Both the position numbers and the translations under genes were made by a program. The notes under the pieces were generated by a model. The model was not told where the DNA came from. It did not search any database and worked only from the letters and a program-made list of their open reading frames with translations. 13,983 nt of DNA from Verrucomicrobia bacterium UBA1211. GTDB taxonomy: Bacteria > Verrucomicrobiota > Kiritimatiellia > RFP12 > UBA1067. Position 1 is the first letter of the stretch. Each line of letters opens with the position of its first letter. The stretch covers positions 3,107-17,089 of the forward strand of contig DBXN01000012.1 of the NCBI GenBank assembly GCA_002309585.1. Reading direction: 5' to 3'. Positions 1-6,305 of this stretch are shown in pieces.

Positions 1-659
1 ATCTTGTGCGGGCCGGGCTGGCCGCCCGAGAGGACCGGGCTGGTGTCCGGCTCAACCGCGAAAAGCTGGATCGCAGGATTCTTCTCGCGGAGGAATTTGC
101 CCGTGCCGGTCAGGGTCCCGCCCGTCCCGACGCCCGCGACGAACGCGTCAACCTGTCCATCCGTGTCTGCCCAGATCTCCGGGCCGGTCGTGATGCGGTG
201 ATAGGCCGGATTCGCCGGATTCTCAAACTGCTGGAGGATCACCCCGCCCTTCGTGTCGCGGATCTCCTCCGCCTTGGCGATCGCGCCCTTCATTCCCGCC
301 GATCCCGGGGTGAGGACGATCTCCGCCCCGTAGGCCGCCGCCAGCTTGCGCCGCTCGATCGACATCGTCTCCGGCATGGTGAGGATCAGGTGGTACCCCT
401 TCACCGCCGAAACCAGCGCCAACCCCACGCCGGTGTTGCCGCTCGTGGGCTCGACGATCGTCCCGCCCGGCTTGAGGACGCCGGCCTCCTCGGCCGCCTC
501 GACCATCGACAACGCGATACGGTCCTTCACGCTCCCACCGGGGTTGAAGAACTCGACCTTCGCGAGCACCCGCGCCCCGCCCTTGTTCAACCGGTCCGAA
601 ATCTCGACCAACGGCGTCCCGCCGATTTTCTTCAAAATGCGTGTTGCGATCTTAGCCAT
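1..659 (-). CDS. cysK: Cysteine synthase A (O-acetylserine sulfhydrylase), C-terminus beyond the window
   Basis: A PLP enzyme that makes cysteine from O-acetylserine and sulfide in the cytoplasm. The visible 219 residues cover about 70% of a typical ~305-aa CysK; the rest lies beyond position 1, so the gene is cut by the window edge and not broken. The PLP lysine is K45 in NPGGSVKDR, the substrate-binding loop is TSGNTG (72-77), the glycine-rich phosphate-binding loop is GVGTGGT (177-183), and the visible part ends in the family motif SPVLSGGQPGPHK. The ATG at 659-657 is supported by an AGGAGA ribosome site about 7 nt upstream and by the conserved N-terminus (IGGTPLVEI). It has its own promoter at 723-752. 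It could be a CysM- or CBS-like paralogue, but the motifs favour CysK. Confidence 0.95.
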   Translation of the reverse strand, partial: MAKIATRILKKIGGTPLVEISDRLNKGGARVLAKVEFFNPGGSVKDRIALSMVEAAEEAGVLKPGGTIVEPTSGNTGVGLALVSAVKGYHLILTMPETMSIERRKLAAAYGAEIVLTPGSAGMKGAIAKAEEIRDTKGGVILQQFENPANPAYHRITTGPEIWADTDGQVDAFVAGVGTGGTLTGTGKFLREKNPAIQLFAVEPDTSPVLSGGQPGPHK

Positions 660-695
660 TTTCACCGTCTCCTTTTTCTGTTCCAAATCCAATGT

Positions 696-710
696 CTACC
701 TTCGTGGTAG
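696..710 (-). other. Small hairpin near the 5' end of the cysK leader
   Basis: CTACC and GGTAG are complementary 5-bp arms around a 5-nt loop, starting about 6 nt after the predicted cysK transcription start. It could stabilise the 5' end of the message. It is short and no regulatory partner structure was seen, so its function is unknown. Confidence 0.3.
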
Positions 711-722
711 AGAACGCCGCAC

Positions 723-752
723 ACTGTAGCACACCCGGTTCCGCATTGTCAA
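723..752 (-). promoter_or_regulatory. Sigma-70-type promoter of cysK
   Basis: On the minus strand TTGACA (752-747) and TACAGT (728-723) are separated by 18 bp, with TG just upstream of the -10 box. The predicted start is near 716, giving a leader of about 57 nt. Upstream of the -35 box, positions 769-785 are nearly pure A and T runs and could act as an UP element. The same architecture recurs upstream of hydE. Confidence 0.75.
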
Positions 753-850
753 CCGCCAAAGTAGACTTTTTTGAAAAAATTTTTGGGGTATTGGAAAACG
801 ACTCGTCTGGAAGGGCTAAAGATGTCAGCATAAGGCCCCGGGCCGGTCCT

Positions 851-1942
851 CTACCCGTTCCCCTGCTCCCTATAATGCTTTGAATCGCCGCGGAGGCCCC
901 AGTTGATGGTCTCGCCAATGGACAAAACCCTCGCGTTCAAGCAGTTACGGCATTGCCCCGAATGTTCCTCCAGGCACGGTTTATTCTCGTACAGCTGATA
1001 GTTTTTGCGGTATTGGACATCCGTCACGTTGGGCATCATCACATTCGCCCCGGCGAGAAGCCCCATTTCGCGTCCCCGGTCGTCCAGCGCCTGAAGCGCC
1101 GTGGTCGCCGCGATGTTCACATCATGGAGATAGAGCCGCGTGACGGCGATCATCTTCAACCCGATCTTCAGTTGCGCCGCGGCGTATTCCGGGGTCAACG
1201 CGATGTCCCGCCCCAAAGGGGTCTCCTGATGCGGCAGGTAGGGCCCCATCCCGATCATGTCCAGATCCATCGCGTGGTAGAACTCGATATCGCTCGCCAG
1301 ATCGTCCAGCGTCTGGCCGGGCAGACCGGACATCACCCCGCTCCCGGTCTGGTAGCCAAGCCGCTTCAACGTGCGGATGCATTCAACACGCCGGGCATGG
1401 GAATGGTCCGCCGGATGCAGTTTCGCGTAGAGCGCCGGCACGGAACATTCGATCCGCAGCAGATAACGGTGCGCCCCCGCCTCCCGCCAGCGGCGGTAGA
1501 CCTCCTCCGTCTGCTCGCCCAGACTCAGCGTGATCCCGAACGCGTCGCCGCCGAACGCCCGGATCCGCCGCAGAATCCGCTCGATATAGGCGGTATGGGC
1601 CTCCGATTCGATCTCCCCCGCCTGCAGCACCACCGACCCGTAACGCGCGTCGAAACACCAACGCGCCATCCGCACCACGTCATCCTCCTCCAGCCGATAC
1701 CGCCGGACATTCGCATTGCCGCGCCGGATCCCGCAATAATAGCAATTCTTCGCGCACTGGTTGCCCAGCTCGACCAGTCCCCGCAGCGACACGGTTTTCC
1801 CGATCGTGCGGCACTTCAACTGATACGCCGCCTGAAAGAGTTCATCGGTCTCGTCCAACGCCAGCAACGCGACCAGTTCCTCATGTGACAACCCGTAAGG
1901 GGTCTGAATGGCTTTCTCGATAATCGTGTTCATTCCCTGCAT
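851..1942 (-). CDS. hydE: [FeFe]-hydrogenase H-cluster maturase HydE (radical SAM)
   Basis: A radical SAM enzyme that helps build the diiron subcluster of [FeFe] hydrogenase together with HydF and HydG. From the chosen start it has 363 residues; HydE is usually about 350. The radical SAM cluster cysteines are C63, C67 and C70 (CAKNCYYC, the CX3CX2C pattern), followed by GIRRGN. The C-terminal half has the HydE signatures GSGVMSGLPGQT, ATTALQ and GANVMMPN. The accessory cluster cysteines C323, C331 and C334 are present with CX7CX2C spacing, as I recall for Thermotoga HydE. BioB and PylB are relatives, but these features fit HydE best. The ORF could open at 2008, but that codon overlaps the -10 box, so it is excluded. 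ATG at 1942 has a GGGGGTGA-like site 8 nt upstream; ATG at 1933 is possible. No hydF, hydG or hydrogenase gene is in the window. Confidence 0.88.
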   Translation of the reverse strand: MQGMNTIIEKAIQTPYGLSHEELVALLALDETDELFQAAYQLKCRTIGKTVSLRGLVELGNQCAKNCYYCGIRRGNANVRRYRLEEDDVVRMARWCFDARYGSVVLQAGEIESEAHTAYIERILRRIRAFGGDAFGITLSLGEQTEEVYRRWREAGAHRYLLRIECSVPALYAKLHPADHSHARRVECIRTLKRLGYQTGSGVMSGLPGQTLDDLASDIEFYHAMDLDMIGMGPYLPHQETPLGRDIALTPEYAAAQLKIGLKMIAVTRLYLHDVNIAATTALQALDDRGREMGLLAGANVMMPNVTDVQYRKNYQLYENKPCLEEHSGQCRNCLNARVLSIGETINWGLRGDSKHYREQGNG

Positions 1943-1991
1943 CCCGACGGTCACCCCCCGACCGTCCCGCCTCACGCGGAAAAACGCCCCC

Positions 1992-2021
1992 ATTGTAGCA
2001 CAGCCCAAAGGCGGAGGTCAA
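1992..2021 (-). promoter_or_regulatory. Sigma-70-type promoter of hydE
   Basis: On the minus strand TTGACC (2021-2016) and TACAAT (1997-1992) are separated by 18 bp, and TGTGC precedes the -10 box exactly as in the cysK promoter. The predicted start near 1985 gives a leader of about 43 nt before ATG 1942 and rules out the longer reading frame. Confidence 0.75.
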
Positions 2022-2042
2022 AGGCCGGAACACATATCACAC

Positions 2043-2073
2043 GTCCCATGTCCCCGAACGGGACAGACGGGAC
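2043..2073. repeat. Nested inverted repeat of GTCCC/GGGAC between hydE and the divergent gene
   Basis: Two GTCCC copies (2043-2047, 2050-2054) are followed by two GGGAC copies (2060-2064, 2069-2073). The inner pair extends to TGTCCC/GGGACA around the 5-nt loop CGAAC. It lies upstream of both divergent promoters, about 58-88 bp upstream of the predicted hydE start. An operator for a dimeric regulator is plausible. It is not placed as a terminator, because no gene ends into it. Confidence 0.45.
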
Positions 2074-2122
2074 ACACAATGTCGGTTTTTGATCGCGCAC
2101 ATTTGCACCGCGCGTTGAGGGG

Positions 2123-2151
2123 TAGCCACGCCGACCGCTTTTTGGTATCAT
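2123..2151 (+). promoter_or_regulatory. Probable extended -10 promoter of the 2206-3240 gene
   Basis: TGG-TATCAT (2143-2151) matches the extended -10 pattern TGn-TATAAT with one mismatch. A weak -35 (TAGCCA, 2123-2128) lies 17 bp upstream. The predicted start near 2158 gives a leader of about 48 nt. Confidence 0.45.
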
Positions 2152-2205
2152 TCTGGGCGTGGGTAAATCATCATGTGGCCGGAGCCGGCCGGAAAGGACA
2201 GGAGC

Positions 2206-3240
2206 ATGAACGCAAGGGTTTTCCTCATGACAGTGGCGTGTGTACTTGCATCGTATGGGGCGGGATACGCCAATCCGCCGCAAAAGAAGCCGATGCGCGT
2301 CACGCCGTCGGATGTGTCACGCGTCACCTACGTGAAACACAAGGACCCGAGCGGATTCTTCTCGATCGACATCCCGCGCGGATGGCAGGTGAAGACCGGT
2401 CTTAAACCGGATGGCAAATTCGACCTCATCAGCTATGCCATCACGGTGTATGACCCGCGCCATCCGGCCAGGGAACTCTACTTCTGCCTCAACAACGCCA
2501 TCGGCCTCAAATCGCAGGCCGCGCACAACTGGTACGTCCAATCCTACGGTCCCAAGAGTCCCTTTGCGTTGATGCCCGTCATCACGGAAAGCACAACCGC
2601 CGGATTCTTCGCCGCCATGGGACCGCTGTACGGTTACCGCCAGTTCACCGTCCTCGAACGTCTCGGGAAGACGGCCCTGGGCGGGGAGGTGGTGATCGCC
2701 CAGACCCAATCGGCCGCCACAGGCAAGCCTCTGCAAGGGCTGTATCACGCAGTCGTCTCCGGAATGAGTATGCCGGTCCAGCGGAACCCGTTCAACCCGG
2801 CATCCGGAAAACTGGACGTGGGCATTCTGACGGAATTCTCCATCCTCTCGGAAACCACGCCGAAGGAGGAGTTCGTTGATTGGCAGCCCGTCCTCGACCA
2901 CTGTTTCTCGACCCTTGTCTTCACGGAGGCCTTCCACCGCCAGCGGCGGGTCGCATGGGGACAACTGATGGGCACATCGAAATACATCATGCAGTCGGCG
3001 GATTCGGTCCGGGGTATGATCATGGACTCCTACCGCCGCCGCAATGCGACCTACGACGTGCTGTCGCAGAAACGCAGCGACGCCACGCTGGGCTACGAAC
3101 GCGTTCAGGACACCCAGACCGGCGAGTATTACCGCGCTGAGAACGGGTTCACCGACTGGTACAACGGGACACGTTACCGCCCCGCCACCGACAACAAGGC
3201 CTACTTGAGCCCCGTCAGCGGCTACATCAACTGGAAATAG
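2206..3240 (+). CDS. Exported protein of unknown function
   Basis: Not recognised as a named gene. It has 344 residues, and residues 1-22 form a Sec signal peptide ending at AGYA before NPPQKK, so the mature protein is probably periplasmic or surface-exposed. The start of the mature part (KHKDPSGFFSIDIPRGWQV) resembles the opening strands of PsbP/DUF1795-like domains. The C-terminus (DTQTGEYYRAENGF, then YNGTRYRPATDNKAYLSPVSGYI) looks like a short conserved domain found at the ends of secreted proteins of several anaerobes, by memory only. There is one cysteine at about 81 and one near 230, and no lipobox. ATG 2206 is chosen because AAAGGA lies 7 nt upstream; an in-frame ATG at 2173 would give a hydrophilic extension before the signal peptide. 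It is convergent with rtcR (18-nt gap) and divergent from hydE. Confidence 0.8.
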   Translation: MNARVFLMTVACVLASYGAGYANPPQKKPMRVTPSDVSRVTYVKHKDPSGFFSIDIPRGWQVKTGLKPDGKFDLISYAITVYDPRHPARELYFCLNNAIGLKSQAAHNWYVQSYGPKSPFALMPVITESTTAGFFAAMGPLYGYRQFTVLERLGKTALGGEVVIAQTQSAATGKPLQGLYHAVVSGMSMPVQRNPFNPASGKLDVGILTEFSILSETTPKEEFVDWQPVLDHCFSTLVFTEAFHRQRRVAWGQLMGTSKYIMQSADSVRGMIMDSYRRRNATYDVLSQKRSDATLGYERVQDTQTGEYYRAENGFTDWYNGTRYRPATDNKAYLSPVSGYINWK

Positions 3241-3258
3241 CCGCCTGCGGATCATCCG

Positions 3259-4863
3259 CTAAAGCGCCTTGAACTTGAGCCCGAAACGGGCAAGGTATTT
3301 GGAAAGGCGGTCGGTGTTGTTGGTGGATCGCTTGGCCTTGATGGAGACGGCATAGAGCTGCCGCGCGGCATCCGCCATGGAATCCGACCGGCGGCAGACC
3401 GACACCACATAGGCGAGCTGTACCAAATCAACCGCATCGAACCGCGACTCGTACCCCTTCCCCAGAAGCGCCGCGAGATCGACCTCCGACCCGGCCGCGG
3501 CGGCCGGGATGCCGGATGCGCGGTTCGCCCAGCGGTTGAACCGCGCGATCTCCTCCTCCACCAGATCCGTCGTGATGCGTCCCCCATCGGCCAGCGTGGA
3601 CATCCTGACCACCATCGCGTTGAGGTCACGGAAATTGCCGTCCCACGTGTTGGCGGGATCAAGCGCGAAAGCGAGAAACCGCTCGCGCGCCTCCTTGTTG
3701 AACGAAACGCGCTTGCCCGTTTCGCGGGAAAAGCGGTCCAGTTCATAGTCGAGGTTCGGTTCGATGTCTTCGCGGCGATCGGCCAGTCCGGGCAGCTCAA
3801 AGTGCCAGAGATCAATCCGGGCGAGAAGATCCTGGCGGAACGTCGCCGGATCGTCCAGCCGGCGGTTGGTACCGCAGATCAGCTGGAAATCGCTCCGTTC
3901 ATCCTTCGCGGCGCCAAGCGGCCGGAAGGTCTTCTCCTCGACCGCCTTCAGGAGCATGGCCTGCGCCTCCATCGGCAACTCGCCGATCTCGTCCAGAAAA
4001 ACGATGCCGCCATCCGCCTCCTTGAGGAAACCGGCATGGTCCGCCCCCGCCCCGGAGAAGGCACCCTTCCTGTGCCCGAAAAGCGCGGACTTCGCGAGAT
4101 CCCCGCCCAGCGTCGCGCAGTTCACGGCGACGAACCCGCCCTTCACCTTGCCGGACTGCCGCTTCAGAAGATAGATCTGCCGGGCAAGCTGACTCTTCCC
4201 GGCGCCGGTCGGACCGGTGAGGAGGAGCGGCGCGGCGGAACGGACCGCGACCCGCTCAATCGTCTCGATCAGTTTATTGAAGGCGGCATTTCTCGTGTCG
4301 ATCCCCTGCTTGAGAAATGACAGATCATCCTGCCGCTCGATTTCGAAACGTTTGGCGAGTTTGTCATAGCGCGAAAGGTCGAGATCGATGATCGTGCACA
4401 GCCCTTTTGTGTCCTTTGAACGTCGGACATGCCCCTCCTTGGGCGACGTCTGTACCAGTTTCCCGGGGAGATGCCGCGATTCCGCCAGAAGGAAGAGGCA
4501 GATCTGCTCGACATGCGAACCGGTGGAGATATGGATATAGTAGCGCGTGTTCTCCTCATGGAAACAGGGGCTCTTCGCATAGTCGTAGAACTTCTCGTAA
4601 ACCTCCTCGAAATCCCACGGATCCTTCAGCTCGATGATATCGAAAATCACCTTTGTCTCCGGCGACACACTCCGGATATCCGCCTTCACCCGTTCCGCAA
4701 GGCCCATGTATGCGCGGTTGAAGATGAGGTGCAGCGCGTCAATCGCCAGCGTCTCCTGCTGGACAAGCCCGATTGTCGGCCGCCAGGTGTCCCACCGCGC
4801 CGGCCCGCTTCCGCCGTGCGCATCCTTCTGCGTTCCAAGAACCGATATGGCCACTGTTTTCAT
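3259..4863 (-). CDS. rtcR: Sigma-54-dependent RNA-repair activator RtcR
   Basis: A transcription activator that switches on rtcAB from a sigma-54 promoter, with length 534 close to E. coli RtcR. Residues 1 to about 185 are the CARF-type sensor (RWDTWRPTIGL, IDIIELKDPWDFEEVY, HISTGSHVEQICLFLLAES), which is expected to bind an RNA-derived ligand. The AAA+ core has Walker A GPTGAGKS (217-224), the sigma-54 loop GAFSGA (267-272; the usual form is GAFTGA, and Ser is a known conservative variant) and Walker B VFLDE (288-292). Residues about 470-534 form the DNA-binding domain, with the family ending KYLARFGLKF. Homology to E. coli RtcR begins within the first few residues, so ATG 4863 is firm, yet no Shine-Dalgarno sequence precedes it and the best promoter leaves only about 2 nt of leader. 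It is divergent from rtcA. Confidence 0.97.
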   Translation of the reverse strand: MKTVAISVLGTQKDAHGGSGPARWDTWRPTIGLVQQETLAIDALHLIFNRAYMGLAERVKADIRSVSPETKVIFDIIELKDPWDFEEVYEKFYDYAKSPCFHEENTRYYIHISTGSHVEQICLFLLAESRHLPGKLVQTSPKEGHVRRSKDTKGLCTIIDLDLSRYDKLAKRFEIERQDDLSFLKQGIDTRNAAFNKLIETIERVAVRSAAPLLLTGPTGAGKSQLARQIYLLKRQSGKVKGGFVAVNCATLGGDLAKSALFGHRKGAFSGAGADHAGFLKEADGGIVFLDEIGELPMEAQAMLLKAVEEKTFRPLGAAKDERSDFQLICGTNRRLDDPATFRQDLLARIDLWHFELPGLADRREDIEPNLDYELDRFSRETGKRVSFNKEARERFLAFALDPANTWDGNFRDLNAMVVRMSTLADGGRITTDLVEEEIARFNRWANRASGIPAAAAGSEVDLAALLGKGYESRFDAVDLVQLAYVVSVCRRSDSMADAARQLYAVSIKAKRSTNNTDRLSKYLARFGLKFKAL

Positions 4864-4871
4864 GGCGCGCT

Positions 4872-4900
4872 ACTGTATCACACCCACCCGCTGGTGTCTA
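4872..4900 (-). promoter_or_regulatory. Sigma-70-type promoter of rtcR, predicting a leaderless message
   Basis: On the minus strand TAGACA (4900-4895) and TACAGT (4877-4872) are 17 bp apart, and each box has few mismatches to consensus. Only 8 nt separate the -10 box from the rtcR ATG, so the usual start falls at about 4865, two bases before the start codon. Confidence 0.6.
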
Positions 4901-5097
4901 TATAGCAGGATAGGAAATATAATTTTATAGCGATTTCCCCATCAACCCACCACATTCATTCAACGTATTATCCCCGAAACGTGTTACAGGGATCCCTTTG
5001 ATGTCCCGTTCTACGATAAATCGACACTTTCATTCTTCCAGATCGGCGGGGCACGGCCCCTCTTTCAATTTGTTATTGGAGAGCAATCAGCAAGAAG

Positions 5098-5149
5098 ATA
5101 TGGATAAGTTTCCAACCCTCAACCCTTTCACAGTCACGTATATGGATAA
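5098..5149 (+). promoter_or_regulatory. Candidate RtcR upstream activating sites: ATATGGATAA direct repeats
   Basis: ATATGGATAA occurs at 5098-5107 and again, identical, at 5140-5149. The copies are 42 bp apart, close to four helical turns, which puts them on the same DNA face. They lie about 147 and 105 bp upstream of the predicted sigma-54 start, the normal distance for sites bound by sigma-54 activators. That RtcR binds them is inference. Confidence 0.5.
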
Positions 5150-5159
5150 TTGTATAGTC

Positions 5160-5177
5160 CCTATCTTTTAGGATAGG
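5160..5177. repeat. Inverted repeat CCTATC-N6-GATAGG in the rtcA upstream region
   Basis: Perfect 6-bp arms (5160-5165, 5172-5177) around TTTTAG. The right arm is part of AGGATAGG, which also occurs near the rtcR promoter at 4907-4914, and shares the GGATA core of the two upstream direct repeats. It is centred about 76 bp upstream of the predicted rtcA start and is a possible extra activator site. Confidence 0.4.
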
Positions 5178-5218
5178 TCTGCGGCATACAACAGGTGGTT
5201 TTTCCGCGTTTTGGGGGT

Positions 5219-5233
5219 TGGCACGGTTTGTGC
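5219..5233 (+). promoter_or_regulatory. Sigma-54 (-24/-12) promoter of rtcAB
   Basis: TGGCAC-GGTTT-GTGC has GG (5220-5221) and GC (5232-5233) with exactly 10 bp between them, and one mismatch to the TGGCAC-N5-TTGC consensus. It sits 16 bp before rtcA and is divergent from a sigma-54 activator gene, as in known rtc loci. The predicted start is about 5245. The element also forms a perfect inverted repeat, TTGGCAC-N5-GTGCCAA (5218-5236). Confidence 0.9.
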
Positions 5234-5248
5234 CAAATAAGATGTATC

Positions 5249-6283
5249 ATGAATGACTGGATTACCATTGACGGATCGCAGGGCGAGGGCGGCGGACAGA
5301 TTCTCCGGACGTCGCTGGCGCTGAGTGCGATTAAGGGCCGCAAAATTGAGATCGTGAAGATCCGGGCCGGACGCGAGAAACCGGGCCTCAAGCGCCAGCA
5401 TCTGACTTGCGTCAGGGCGGTTGCGGAGATTTGCGGCGCGAAGATGTCCGACGCGGAGGTCGGCTCGATGGCGCTCACCTTCCAACCCGGTCCAATCAGG
5501 GGCGGCGACTACCGTTTCGATGTCGGGACGGCCGGAAGCGTCACGCTCGTCGCCCAAACGGTCATCCCTGTCCTCATGAAGGCGGACCGGCCCTCGACCG
5601 TCACGATCACCGGCGGAACACATGTTCCGTTCGCACCGATCTGGGAATTTTTCGCCGAGACGTACCTTCCCGAGCTTCGGAGGCTGGGCGTCCGCGTCGA
5701 GGCGGAGTTGGACACTTGCGGATTCTACCCTGCGGCGGGCGGCGCCGTGAAGCTCAGGGTGTGGCCGCTCGCGGAGGGTGCCGCGCCGAGCGCCTATACG
5801 TTCACGGACCTCGGGGAATACCGGGGCGGAAAGGTTGTCGGAGTCGTATCCGGGCTTCCGGACTCCATTGCCGAGGAGGAGGTCAAGTTAGTCGGAATGA
5901 AGCTGTATACGCTTGGACTTAAGTACGAGACGCGCCGCGTCGAATCGTTCGGTCCCGGCAACTACTGCTATGCGCAGCTCGACTATGGACGCGGTTCCGT
6001 GGTGTTCTCATCCGTGGGCACTTACGCGAAGTCGCGCAAAGCCGTCAGCCACGAGATCGTCACGGCCGTCCGCGAGTTCGTGAATGCGGGCAGGGCGTGC
6101 GAGAAGCACCTCGCCGACCAGCTGCTCGTCCCGCTTGAAGTCTGTGGTGGCAACGGCCTCCCGGCGGACGGAGATCCCGGCGGGCAACCGGACTCCAATG
6201 GGAATAACGGAATGCTGGACATTCAAAAGGAGACGCGGCACTATGTGACCAACCGCGATGTGATCCGTCTGTTTAAGGATTGA
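5249..6283 (+). CDS. rtcA: RNA 3'-terminal phosphate cyclase RtcA
   Basis: Converts RNA 3'-phosphate ends to 2',3'-cyclic phosphates using ATP, through an enzyme-AMP intermediate on histidine. It has 344 residues (E. coli RtcA is about 338). Motifs are IDGSQGEGGGQILR (7-20), IRAGREKPGLKRQHLT (38-53), GGDYRFDVGTAGS (85-97), GGTHVPFAP (122-130) and GFYPAAGG (158-165). The catalytic histidine is probably H331 in RHYVTN, equivalent to E. coli His309. Residues about 300-321 are an unusual Gly/Asn/Asp/Pro-rich insert before it, and the C-terminus ends about 16 residues earlier than E. coli RtcA. ATG 5249 is required because family homology begins at once; there is no Shine-Dalgarno sequence and the sigma-54 start leaves about 4 nt of leader. 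rtcB follows after 22 nt. Confidence 0.96.
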   Translation: MNDWITIDGSQGEGGGQILRTSLALSAIKGRKIEIVKIRAGREKPGLKRQHLTCVRAVAEICGAKMSDAEVGSMALTFQPGPIRGGDYRFDVGTAGSVTLVAQTVIPVLMKADRPSTVTITGGTHVPFAPIWEFFAETYLPELRRLGVRVEAELDTCGFYPAAGGAVKLRVWPLAEGAAPSAYTFTDLGEYRGGKVVGVVSGLPDSIAEEEVKLVGMKLYTLGLKYETRRVESFGPGNYCYAQLDYGRGSVVFSSVGTYAKSRKAVSHEIVTAVREFVNAGRACEKHLADQLLVPLEVCGGNGLPADGDPGGQPDSNGNNGMLDIQKETRHYVTNRDVIRLFKD

Positions 6284-6305
6284 AAATCAGAAAAGGAACG
6301 TGGAA

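Larger units (their letters stand above)
4864..5248. other. rtcR-rtcA control region
   Basis: A 385-bp gap of clearly lower GC than the flanking genes, with no convincing protein gene. It holds the rtcR promoter, the sigma-54 promoter of rtcA, two ATATGGATAA repeats and a CCTATC/GATAGG inverted repeat. Other marks are AGGATAGG at both ends (4907-4914, 5170-5177), a 10-bp palindrome AGGGATCCCT (4988-4997), and the near-repeat AACGTATTA/AACGTGTTA (4962-4970, 4978-4986). I see no tRNA or clear Y-RNA gene, although some bacteria carry such RNAs beside rtc genes. Confidence 0.7.

Noticed and set aside
953..1888. A 311-codon plus-strand frame opposite hydE
   Set aside because: The minus strand encodes all HydE motifs; this frame has none.
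1943..2008. N-terminal extension of hydE to the ATG at 2008
   Set aside because: Its start codon overlaps the -10 box of the promoter and the extra residues do not resemble HydE.
2317..3255. A 312-codon minus-strand frame under the exported-protein gene
   Set aside because: Composition typical of a reverse-strand shadow in GC-rich DNA; the plus-strand gene has a signal peptide and a ribosome site.
3247..3259. GCGGATCATCCGC as a bidirectional terminator between convergent genes
   Set aside because: Single-base loop and no T-run on either side. It may be chance.
5048..5060. GGGGC-ACG-GCCCC hairpin as a terminator in the rtc control region
   Set aside because: Only 5 bp, followed by a mixed sequence instead of a T-run, and no transcript is known to end there.
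6300..6302. GTG start for rtcB
   Set aside because: Only about 2 nt from the ribosome site; ATG 6306 fits spacing and the family N-terminus better.
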